From Liolophura sinensis (taxonomy: Eukaryota > Mollusca > Polyplacophora > Chitonida > Chitonidae), in NCBI RefSeq assembly GCF_032854445.1, contig NC_088295.1, positions 78,706,028 to 78,770,027 on the forward strand: 64,000 nt of DNA, given 5' to 3'. The position numbers and the translations under genes are program-made. How positions within the stretch are numbered: the first letter of the stretch is position 1; each line of letters begins with the position of its first letter. Shown here piece by piece: positions 30,514-42,500 of the stretch. The notes below the pieces were generated by a model. It saw only the letters and a program-made list of their open reading frames with translations. It made no database searches and was not told the DNA's origin.

Positions 30514-33500
30514 GTGAGTTTTCAGCAACAACAGCTTTTATGTAATGGATGGTCTTTGTCAGATATCTGTGTAAATATCCACGATCAGTGTGTATGTGCA
30601 AAATATGCGGTGTACATAAATCGCAATTGAAGTTAGCAGACACTATGCAGCGTTCTTTCTTCACCATGTAGTCTGATCGGATTCATTCGGTGGCATGACA
30701 TAAACTCACGTTGAGGGCTGAAAACGGTTCTGTACATTTAGTAGACTGGTAGAAAGCACCCTTTTATTAAGATCAATTGACAACACCAAAGACAATCGCA
30801 ATTCCTTTGTGCCATCATCTTATAATGCGTGCATGTGGACCTTACTCTGACGGGCTGTTCTGTCCTTTGACACAGTGATGATACTGATAGCGCAAGCTAG
30901 CTGAAGTGCTCGTTACGTAAGGAGTTTGAGCTAATATAGAAAACTAGTTAATCAACCAGAGGTACTGTGGTCCATACATTGATTTATTGATAATGTTTTT
31001 ACTGTTACTGTTAATGGCTAGTGCTGGTGGTAAGGATAGATGCATACGAATTCAGTGTAAAACCAAAGCCAGGCTCTTATCATGATGAACTGCTAGACTG
31101 TGTGTCAAGATAGCATGTCAAAACTGATACCATGTGAGAATAAATGACTGGGGAAAGATAACTTGTAGAAAACGATACCATGTGAGAATAAATGACTGGG
31201 GAAAAAGCAAAAGCATGCACAAGCACAGCATTATGAATTAACAGTCTAATTCATTATGCTAGTGCAGGCGTTCATTTTTTGACCATTTGCCAACTCTAGA
31301 ATTATCTTTGCCCGCATGATAACTAAGTCACGATGACAGATAAATTCTGAGGGTTTTTTTTCCTTCTGGCTGGTCAGAAAATTATAAACTTATCTCATGC
31401 TGTGAGATAGCTATCACAGAGGCTAACTAAGTTTACTTTGAGCCAACCAATCAACCAATGAATGGCTGCATTAGATAGGGTAATTTTTAGGAAAAATGGC
31501 TGACCTAACTCATTGCTGAGGGATAATAAATACCTGTATTTTGATCTTGGTTTGCTAGTCAGAGACATTCCATCATATGCTCGGAGCAGAGTACAGAGTA
31601 GTAATTAGCGACAGTCAAGGTAAACATGACTTTTGAGCGCTGCATCTAAGTCGCAGAGAATACAGCATTCCCAATACAATCGTCGTATTTGTTCAGAATG
31701 AACATTCAGATAAGAAGCAATCACCTTTGCTGTAGAAGGCTGACAGTAAGTTGGAGCAAATCATAGCTAAGTCTCAGAGTTTATTTTGATTGTAACCAGC
31801 TTTATTTTTTAGAGTAGGTAAAAAATAATGGGTAACATCCCCATGCATTTTACAGCTCTGTAATAACAAAATAGGCTGTCAAGGAACGTGTCTAGTTTTT
31901 GACCAGTCAAGCTGCACGTTCGAATCCCATTTCACTCACTTTTACTAGGATTTCAATTGACAGAGAAAATGCACATTGATTTCTTAATTTAAAGCTTTGT
32001 TCAGTTCAAGGCTTACATGATATAATGTTAAAGATCGTGTCCAAACGGCCCTATTTGTGACTATTTTGTAAGAGCATGGTGTCCAGATTTCATATTTTCC
32101 TATCTCTCTCCATGATAAAAGTTCTGAAACAGGGTGTCCAAATTTTTCTATCCAAATCAGCTTGGATGAACATGTATGTACCTTTTTTTTTTGCCTTTTT
32201 TTTCTTTTTAATTGTAATGATGATGTTGCCTGCTTGCAAACCCCATCATACAAGCCTGTATATTCCCCTTCTGTAGACTAAAATTTTTAGAGAAATTGTC
32301 AAGTAAATAGTAATGCATTTCTTCATTACATGAAGATATGGTGTATTTGCTATTAAAAGGTTCATAACAAACACAGCAGCATAAGCCTCGGACCCCCATT
32401 AATTTTCCATAAGCGACAATGTTAACGTCTAGCGCTGTAGCTCAGTCCCAAACATTCCGTGGCCAATAAGCTTTGGTGCATACCTGGCCCAGCCTGTGAG
32501 AAAGAAGCCATAAAAATCTTGACATAGGTTTACCGTCAAAATCTGGACCTTTCCATGCCGGCAGCTGGGAGGCGTGCCTAGCAACGCCAAGGGGACGTCA
32601 CTCGCAGCCTCATCACTACCTCACACCTTGTGTCCTCTCGCCCAGAATTTCAAACTTTCATCAATAAAGCTCATACCTCCTCAAAGTTTAGACAGTTTCC
32701 AGCATTTTAATACCAAGCATGCACCTGTGCACCAAAAATGGACGCCTGGGAGCAAAAAAAGACTTTATACCCTAAAATTCACAGAACTACAATCGTCCCT
32801 ACCGAAAAACGGAAGTTGTAATGGGGGTCTGTCCTATCACACCAGCCACCTTTTTTCAAAATCAATAATTTTTGCACCACACAATTCCTGACACTTCTGA
32901 ACCTCACAGGCAAAATTAGGGCTTGATACATGCAGAAACTTTGGAGTTGAATGAATTCAAGTTGGGGTACCCCCATCTTGGAAATGTGTCTTTTTTTCAG
33001 GGTGAAAAAAACTCTGAAGGGTAAACTTTGAAGCTTTGCAGTGCATATACCGTTCGAGATATCTCCATCAGGTCAACTGTTTTGGAAAGACAAGATGTTT
33101 ATCTGCAAGAAAAGTTTAAAAAATCACATTGACAGAGCACTTTAGACTTTTCAAAAGCAACCATTTAGAGAAATATACATTTTTAAGAAGACTTTTCTAC
33201 TCAGAGCAGCTTTAAATATCAAAGTTACAAGCCAAAAGTGTCAAAGCATACATCAAAATATAGGCAATTTATCTGACAATTAAATGTCAAAATATAAGAC
33301 ATTTACTTTAGCAACTATGTGAAAAAAATTGACTGACAGTGTGGTAGGGGGTATCAAAGCGGATTGTCACGATTTCGGAAGAATCATTTGTGACCAAAAT
33401 CAAAGCAAGAATAATGCCTCAAGGTGATGAAGACCTACTCACAGGCACTTTTTTAGTGGACAGGACTTAAGAAAAGACTAGTATCCCAGTTCCCCACTGA

Positions 33501-36500
33501 ATAACATGATGAAACCCTTTAAAAGACCACCCAGCCAGGCACCCCCCCCCCCCTTGCCCTCTTCCCCCATGACTGCTGATTGGCTGACCAGCTCACCATG
33601 CAAAAACCTCCCTGCACCATTGCTGTTGTCTCACAGCAGGTTGTTACTCTGCACAGTCACATCAAAGGGTGTCACATTGGCATCTACAATATATAAACAG
33701 AGAGGAAAAATATGAATTTAACATTTCCAATCAGGCAGCCACCAAGTACACCTATATTGGTCAGTCTGACAGTTAACAAGGCAAACAATCTACCCCAAAA
33801 ATCTATGAAGGGAGACAGAAAGAGGAAACAGTCTAGATTTCAAGCTGGAAAGGTCCAGGATCGCTCAAATAACCTGTCAGCAGTTACAGACATGCTGAAT
33901 CCTGTGCCTGGGTGTTCCTTGATGGACACAGATTTCCAGCCCAATCAGGAGGCTGTAAGAACACACCAGCCTGACACAAAGAGAATACAGCGGCCAAGAC
34001 GGTGCAAGGTAGATTCCACGGCTGGATCAGACAGAGATACACATGAGCGGGAATGGGCTGCTGAAGGAATGCGACTCATAGATATACAGAAAATGGTGTG
34101 TATATGGAACAAAGTTATGCTTGAGCACAGTGAGGCCAAGGACCACTGTCCACTGCCCAGGTTAGAGATAGCTGCAGAGAAAAAGTGGGGTTTAGCCTGG
34201 GCGTTCAGTTTTAAGTGCTGTGACTGTGACTACTGTATGTATCTGGCTTCCACAAATTCTACAAAGAGGTAGAATGCAACAGACCTGGCCAAAAAGCTGC
34301 GGTGGTGAACCGAGCTCTTCAAGTAGGCCTCCAGGACACACCAATGGGGAACACCCGAGCCAGACTCCTATTTGCAGCGATGGACCTGCCACTCGTAGGA
34401 ACATGCATCGCACTGCAAACCATGTCGCATCTGCAATCGCAAAGCTGAACAGAGAGGATATGGCAAATAAGGTGGAAGAGGTAAAGGCATACAAAAGGCA
34501 AAGAGGAGAGGATGACAGCACAATAGATCTGGCCACAGACACTCGCTACAACAGCATTACCATAACCAGTCCCAAGAAACCGGGCCAGAATGCTTCACAA
34601 GCAATTTCCCTGGCTGTGGAGACATCAACAGACAAGCAATACATTGTCTCCGCAGCACTGAAGAATAAATTGTGTTGGACTGGGTCCTGGCTAAGAGGAA
34701 AAGGCTTCCAAGTAAAGTGCCGTGGAGGACACGAGGAGTGCACAGCGAACACAAACCCACATGCCCCCGGTCCGAGTATAATATGGGGAACGAGATTGGC
34801 GAGGGATTGGCGAAGCAAGGTGTTTTAGCCAAACATGTAACCACAGACGGCGACTCCAGGTCAGCCAAGGGAGTGGAGGACGGCATTCGACTGGTCGAGC
34901 CACTGTGGGAGGTCGAACGGTTAGCAGACCCCACGCACCTTGGTAGATCCCAGTTCAAGAAATGTAACCAGGCTAAGTTCAGCGATGCCATGTTCGAAGG
35001 ACAGGGCCGAACGAGGGAAGCCAGGAAGAAAGCACAGAAGGTGTTGAGTCAGGATGTTAAGGCCAGGTGTAGCTTGATATTTTCTCAACTTATGTCTGAG
35101 CACATTGGTGACATGAGGAAAATAAAAACTTGCCTACCCAGGGTTGTGGATGCAACGGTCAGGTGTTACGGTGGTGACTGTTCCAAATGCCGCAGGAACA
35201 GTGTGGTTTGCTCCGGAGGGGAAACCAGCAGCTGGTGGGAGAGGTCCCTGTTTTTATCCACCAGTAAACTCTGCCCTTTTAACATGGATGACAACGACAG
35301 GAAACTATTGACCGAAGTACTGCACATGAGGTTGAGCGAGACAGCCGTCACCAGTCTCCGGATGAACACCAGCACTCAAAAGTGCGAAGCTGTCAACAGA
35401 TCACTCAGCGTCTCCTTGCCCAAGAATGTAAACTACAGCAGAAATATGGAGGGAAGGGCGGCGTCCACAATCCACAGACTTAACAATGGCCGGGACAAGT
35501 CCACGGCTGCCAAACGCCAAGCTGTCGGCGCCAGTATTTCACCTAGGAGCGAGAGAACAGTACAACAGATTGAAAGGGTGAACCAGTACCACAAGGTTTA
35601 TAAGAAGCGACAGACAGTTAAGGGGAGATCACTCCGCAATACAGCCAGAAAACTTCGAGAGCACATTGAGTACAGGCTTTCAAATCCAGAAGAAAAAACT
35701 GACTATGCCAAGGGACAACTGGACAACACCCAAACAGATCACACATACACTAGATATTTGTAACCGCCAATTTTGTATATAATTTGTCACTGCTGTGGTT
35801 GCTTATGAAAGAAATTAAAAAATTATAACAGAAATTGAGCAAAATCTAAAACAATCTGTTATTTATTATTTTTAATGAGGGGAAACCAACCTGCTCAGTC
35901 TTAAATGCAACATGCACCTTGCATACTGCCCATGGCCGAGACAGCAGCGCTGCCTGTTATTGTTAACACAATGCGGTTCCAAGCTTATGTGGTCCGCATT
36001 TACACAGCGTGTGTTGTGGCACACGTGTGAACAATCAAGCTTGGGATCTAAATGTGACAGCCCCTGTCTGGCCATATAAACAAGTCTACTGATGTGTTTC
36101 TTCTTCCATCGATGTGTGACGGGGTCTTTGTAGGAGGCAAGACCATGTCGACCATCCCTCGTCAATGGTCCAGTCCACACTCGACAGGCTCCGTTTTCAC
36201 TATAAACACTGAAACTTTCAATTTTTGCAGCAATTTCTGCTCTGAACGTCTCCATTTTCAAGCGTAGGAATACTAGAATGTTGCATGTTGTTCATTTCAG
36301 GATGCCTATACACATGCTACCCTACGCTGAACAGCATTTTACCGATTTTTCAAAATGTAAATAGCCGCAAGAAGCTATGAAACGGCCCAATCAATGCAAA
36401 ACACATCACAGACATACCCACCAAAAATTATCAGGCTGCTGCGAAATCTAAGCGCAAAGTGACATTTTTCACATTTTGGTTACTTTGTCAGTACAGGCCT

Positions 36501-39500
36501 CGGACCCCCATTAATTTTCCATAAGCGACAATGTTAACGTCTAGCACTGTAGCTCAGTCCCAAACATTCCGTGGCCAATAAGCTTTGGTGCATACCTGGC
36601 CCAGCCTGTGAGAAAGAAGCCATAAAAATCTTGACATAGGTTGACCGTCAAAATCTGGACCTTTCCATGCCGGCAGCTGGGAGGCGTGCCTAGCAACGCC
36701 AAGGGGACGTCACTCGCAGCCTCATCACTACCTCACACCTTGTGTCCTCTCGCCCAGAATTTCAAACTTTCATCAATAAAGCTCATACCTCCTCAAAGTT
36801 TAGACAGTTTCCAGCATTTTAATACCAAGCATGCACCTGTGCACCAAAAATGGACGCCTGGGAGCAAAAAAAGACTTTATACCCTAAAATTCACAGAACT
36901 ACAATCGTCCCTACCGAAAAACGGAAGTTGTAATGGGGGTCTGTGTCCATAAAGGCCCAGGGTGGTAAATTCTGATAACAATGGCAGGATAATCATGATG
37001 GGCCCACCAAGGGCATTGGATCACATCAGGAATGGATCAGGATTGGCTGTAAGATAGCCCAGCCATCTGTCTATGGTCCGGCCATGATGGCTGTATGATA
37101 TTCAGCTAGGATCTGACGCTACTGTATAGACCATCTGAGTATGGCGTAGAGCTTCTTATGTATAATGTTATACATGACACATTTCTTTCTATTCATTACT
37201 GATATACATGTAAATAATAATCCTCAGAAGAATGGTACAGTCATGTGGTTAAACTAAGAAAGACTTTTCAGTTTTGCAATGTTTTTTTACATGTATTGGG
37301 ATATACCAGTGTATATACTGTTGGTAGCTGTACATGACATGGTTGATATTTACAGGCAGTTTCCAGCCATCCCAAGAACTCATGCTGTTGTTTTATGGAT
37401 ATTACAAGCAATCCACAGAGGGGCCGTGTAATTTACCTAAGCCTTCCTTTTGGGAAGTTGTGAAGAAGGCCAAATGGTAAACATTAATATACTTTTAGCT
37501 TTCATTGAATTTTATTTTTTTTGTTGTTTTTTTTTTTTTTGTTTTTTAAATGATATGTTTTGAGATCTTGAGCTGTGTATAATTTTAAATGATTTACATG
37601 TGGTACATGTCATATAAATATAATGTATTCTAGTTAGTAATAATTTGTGTTTAAAAACTAACAGCCTATTAAAATGTTCAGGGGCAATTAATAATAATTA
37701 GATACTTTGTAAATGCAAGGCTGATAAGTGAATACAATATTACTGTAATTCTTAAAACTTTTTGCATGTTTACAGGTTGTTCTTTCAAGCATATTTTGAA
37801 GGCATTATTCTGTGTGGGCTAATAAAATTATACTTTTTATTGGGGCCTCCGTGGCTCAATCAGTTAGCGCATAATGACCCAGGAATCTCTCAAAAATGCA
37901 GTCGCTGTGAATTCAAGTCCAGTTCAAGTTCCTCTTTGGCCGTATGTGGGAGGGCCTGCTGGTAACCTGCAGATGGTCATGGGTTTGCCTCAGGCTCTGC
38001 CAGGTTTCCACCCAAGATAATGCTGGCCGCCACCGTATAAGTGAAATATTCTTGAGTACGGAGTAAAACACCAATGAAATAAATAAATAAATATACTTTT
38101 TGCGAAGCCCTGACACTGGCAAATTAAAGAAGTGCGAAAGTTGCACTGAAGTAGCTTTTTGATATGCAGAAAGATTGAGGAATTCGGGTATGGTTTTTTT
38201 TTTTTGTTTTTTTTTGTTACACTGTTAAATCAATTTGATATATAATCGGGAAGATTATTATTTATATCTTCATTTATGTATTTTGTCTTTTCTCTCGAGA
38301 TTTGCAGAAATAACATGACTGAGATGTCCTTTCATTTTGGCAGGGATGCATGGAGTAAACTTGGGGAGATGAGTAGAGAGGAGGCTATGATGAGCTATGT
38401 AGAAGAACTTAAAAAGGTATTCAGATTATTCAGGTGTGAGAGCACATTTGGTCAGCAGTATTGATTTTGATCTAGTGTTGAACATTTGCCGCATCTAAAA
38501 CAGGAAATTCACGGTTCAATCCCAGGATTGGGTCATTACATGGGTACATTGGTATGAGACACCTATCACTGGCCATGTTTGACTTTTGCTGTTTGTATTA
38601 AGTATCACACTGTATATGTGTACTGTATATGTACCTATTCCAGATTATTGAGACCATGCCTCAAACACAGATGGTGGCAGAGTTCATGGAAACATTGGGC
38701 ACATTCTATGAACTTGTAGAAGAAAAGCCATTGTACAATGGCAATGGTAGAAATTCTGATGACGAGGAGGATGAGCAGTTGGGGAATCACAACGATGTGA
38801 GGAATTTTTCCAGAGGTTTGTTCAGCTTGTGTTTGTCCCAGTCAAGAAGTAGTATTGGAATGAGTGGGAAAATTTAGAAATTATATACGTAAATATTCTG
38901 TTTAGATAATATTTGATTCTTGTTCACCAATTGACGTGATTGGTTAGATGGAATGATATGCCCTGAAATATTGACACAATATTTCCATAACACTGTCATA
39001 GGAAGCTTTCACACTTTTATGCATTTTGTCATATAGCTCAGAATTCTTTGAATTGACATCCGCTTGTTTTCTTAAAGTCATTATATATCAACAAAGGGTA
39101 TTTCTAACTTGTAACACAGGAAAGGTGTTCTCTAGATTTTAAAATGTCAAGATATATTGAGATATTTGTTTCAGCAAAAGATGTTATTACCAAATTACAT
39201 ATAAATACTGTATTTCATTTAAAGCTAGGAATTTAAGAATGCACCAGTAGAACAAATAAAGGCCTTGAAGTACATGTAATACACTAAATTTTTTTCTGAA
39301 AAGAAATCAATCAAACTTCACAAAAAACTCTTAAGTGCCCCTCACTGGAAGGAGGATGAATCAGAATGAATCAAAATGTGTGGCTGAATAATGCTAAACT
39401 CTGGGTGACTTACATGTAACCATTCAAAGGCCAGCTGAATAATGCTAAACTCTGGGTGACTTACATGTAACCATTCAAAGGCCAGCTGAATAATGCTAAA

Positions 39501-42500
39501 CTCTGGGTGACTTACATGTAACCATTCAAAGGCCAGTTATACATCTAGCTGTAACATATGCTACCATGATAATGGAGGCATGAAAACAAATTATAGAAAA
39601 ATGATCTTCTTGTAACTGGAGATGTCCACAAATGTGTGCAAACACAGGAGCAGTTCCTCAGTTGTTTGATGAGAGAACCTGGGTTAAAATTTACACGCTT
39701 GATATTGTAGACCTGAGTTTACAGTTGGCCACAGTAGAAGAGGAGCTGAGATCTGAAGGACTGGATCCTGACAGGGACGTTGCAGAGACAGATCTCATCC
39801 ATATTCCAGTAAAATCTCACATTGCTCAGCCTTCAGGTAAACTAACAGTTTGGCAGATACAATTTTGGATAGTTGGATTGAAAGGCCTTATCAGTATGAA
39901 GTAATAACGTCATGTGCTGGATGTAAGGCTCATAGCAGCATATACTGAAGATGTGGTAAATGTATTGGCATAGCTTTGTGACAGCTTTGTAAAATGAACC
40001 CCTTTAATATCTGTAAAAGTAGTGAAAAATAATAATAAAATTTGAAAGCAATATGATGATATAAATGCAATAAATAATAGAAAAAATAACAGTAAGAAAC
40101 TTTTTTCAGGTTCTACTCTCTGTTTATGTGTTGTAAAATGGGTAATTTTTTTCATCTCATCTCAGATAATTAGAAAACATAAACATGAATGAGAAGCGAT
40201 AGTTTGTATATTGTATATTACATATATTACAGATATTCAAGCTCAGTGATCAGGAGATGGCAAATCAAACTTTGTAGGTACATACATACACCTCTGAACT
40301 GTTACTTCACTTGCAGATTTTAACACAGGGCAATCAGTCAGGATTAATGGAGATGTTCACTTGTCTGAAAATGGGCAAGTTAATGCAAATGGGGATGACA
40401 GCAGTAAAGATAACACACACAGTGAGAGCACAAGTAAAGAAGCTAGTGAAAGTACAAGTAAGGAGACGAGTGAAGACACAAGTAAAGAGACGAGTCAGAG
40501 CACAGAGCAGGATGACAGTGAAAGTGAGGGGGAGGAATTCTGTGACTCCACAGACCAAATTCAAGTCACGGTGAGGTTGAAATTCTGGAAAACATTTCAT
40601 GTTCTGTTCCATTTAGTTAGACAGAATGCTACATTTTAAGAATGAATTTTGGGTAAAGTACAGGAGTACCTGATTTATGGAGCGCAACTTCATGATTATT
40701 CAGTGTGTGAGGTACCTTGCAAGCTGTTGTGGATTCCTGTGGGATGTGCCCAGTTTTCTCTACCCATGGATCAGACTGTTGTCATATAAGTGAAATATTC
40801 TGGTCTCCTTTGTAAAACATCAGTGAAATAAATGTGTTTATTGTAAAATAAATCCTCTAAATATATGTTTTGTACACATTGTCATATACAGTGTTCATAA
40901 GTGTTTTCTTGTGATTCAGAGCAACCAGGTTCCAGCAAGAGAGCCACTTATTGCAGGTTCCTGCTCAACCCCTTTAAAAGCCCCTCGAATATCAGAAGGA
41001 TTTAACCGCAGAAACAGACTGCCCATGTCACCTATAGGATTTTCTCAGTCTGGCAGACTGACCAGCAGTTATCTCCCCTTCAGTCCTGCTGTCCCTCGCC
41101 TGTCCCACCTCAGACAGGCCCAGCTGTCAGACAGCCTGGCTGTGAACACCCCTGGGGATGAATCTCTGAACACTGATCTATCCCAGATGCTGTCCCTCAC
41201 CCAACCAGACAGGAGTTCACTTGAGGACCCACCTCAGACCATGGAGACAGAGAGTAGACTTGGGTACATAACCAGTCGTGGCGGTGGTGACATAACGATG
41301 GGACATCGGGCAGGGTACCACCTCTCCCGTCAGGGCACAGCGCCAGGCCTGGATGGCACAGGTAGGCCTCATGTACCAGACAAGTCAGTGTATTTGTCAA
41401 GCATGAGTGGACACAGTTACATGGTGGTGCCTCTGTCCACTTGCCTCTTTGCCTCCCAGTTTGCATGTTTAAACACTCATTTGTTCTATAGCCTCCTGAA
41501 ACCAGTAATAGATCTTTTTCGGCTGCTTTCTGGTTTTCTGCTCTTATTTGAGAATTGTCCAAGTGATTACTTTCACAAATTGTCAGCCTCATCTGTGCAA
41601 CTGTTACCATTCAAAATTGGTCATAAAGCTGCGGAAATTTATGAAGTGGGTCGCATTATAACTTTAAGGATGGATTGCACGTGGTCTCATTTTGTCCCTG
41701 ATGCATCATGATGGATCTTGTTATTCCCTCTACTTCAGGCTATTCATCATCTGACATGTCCAGTAGTAGACGTGGCTTGTTCAGACAGCCCGGGGCTGGA
41801 GGAGGGGGAGGAAGTGATGATAACTGGCAGACCCCTCTGAGAGCTGACCTCAGTGAGCAGATTGCTCTTGCTCTCCTTCGTCTACAGCAGGACATGAACA
41901 GTGTGATTGCTCGTCTGGATTCTCTGGAGCGGGCATCTCAGCAGCGCAATAGGGTAAGTCAGTGAAGAGCGGCATGTAGTCTACCAGAAGATCTTACATG
42001 CGATATTTGCTTCTAACTACATAGCGAGAGCTAGCGAAATTGAGCAGGTCCTGTTAGCAGTATATTGAGCTATGGTGGATAAGGTCGAAAGGGATTGCCA
42101 GACATAGCTCTATTGAAAACTGGCCTTTTTAATGTTAAATAATGCAAAACAAACACTCATGAATTACATCAAGGAGGCTGGAGGATGAAATTAATGTGTT
42201 TTTGTTGTTTTTGAACAAGTGTGGAAGCATGCAACTTATTTCCTATATTTGATGTTTTTTGCTTCCAAACATACTTTCTATTTGATACAGTGTCTAATGT
42301 GATGGTGTTTTAGATGACATGCATAAATGACTCCAAGATGCTGTTACATTGTTTAGTCACTTATCCTTTGATTGGTTTGGTTTGTTTTTCAGCAAACCAT
42401 GTGGTGGCCCTTCCCAAATTTATCCGGCAAGTCAGTATTTTTTATGCTGGTGTGGCCATTTGTTGTCCATTGGCTACTAAATGCTATCAAACAAAGGAGA

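Larger units (their letters stand above)
32391..36941 (+). mobile_element. DNA-transposon-like unit with Mutator-like transposase and His-Me nuclease, in ACBD5 intron 1
   Basis: A 4.55 kb unit bounded by two same-orientation 439 bp repeats, each beginning GACCCCCATTA and ending in its reverse complement TAATGGGGGTC. Shared sequence extends slightly outward (gcctcg on the left, tgt on the right). Inside are a rightward transposase-like gene with frame breaks and a leftward His-Me finger nuclease-like ORF, their 3' ends about 110 bp apart. CATAA occurs just outside both ends (left abutting gcctc, right a few bases beyond) but I cannot claim a target duplication. Either the element carries terminal direct repeats, or two MITE-like copies trapped the segment between them. 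Insertion is sense to ACBD5 and within an intron. Confidence 0.7.

Noticed and set aside
34557-34991. 144-codon minus-strand frame over the transposase
   Set aside because: Antisense shadow; the plus strand carries the conserved transposase motifs.
40911-41711. Open frame extending ACBD5 exon 7 to 41711
   Set aside because: The sequence after 41361 loses the protein's composition, a donor lies at 41361, and the next exon continues in matching phase from 41739.
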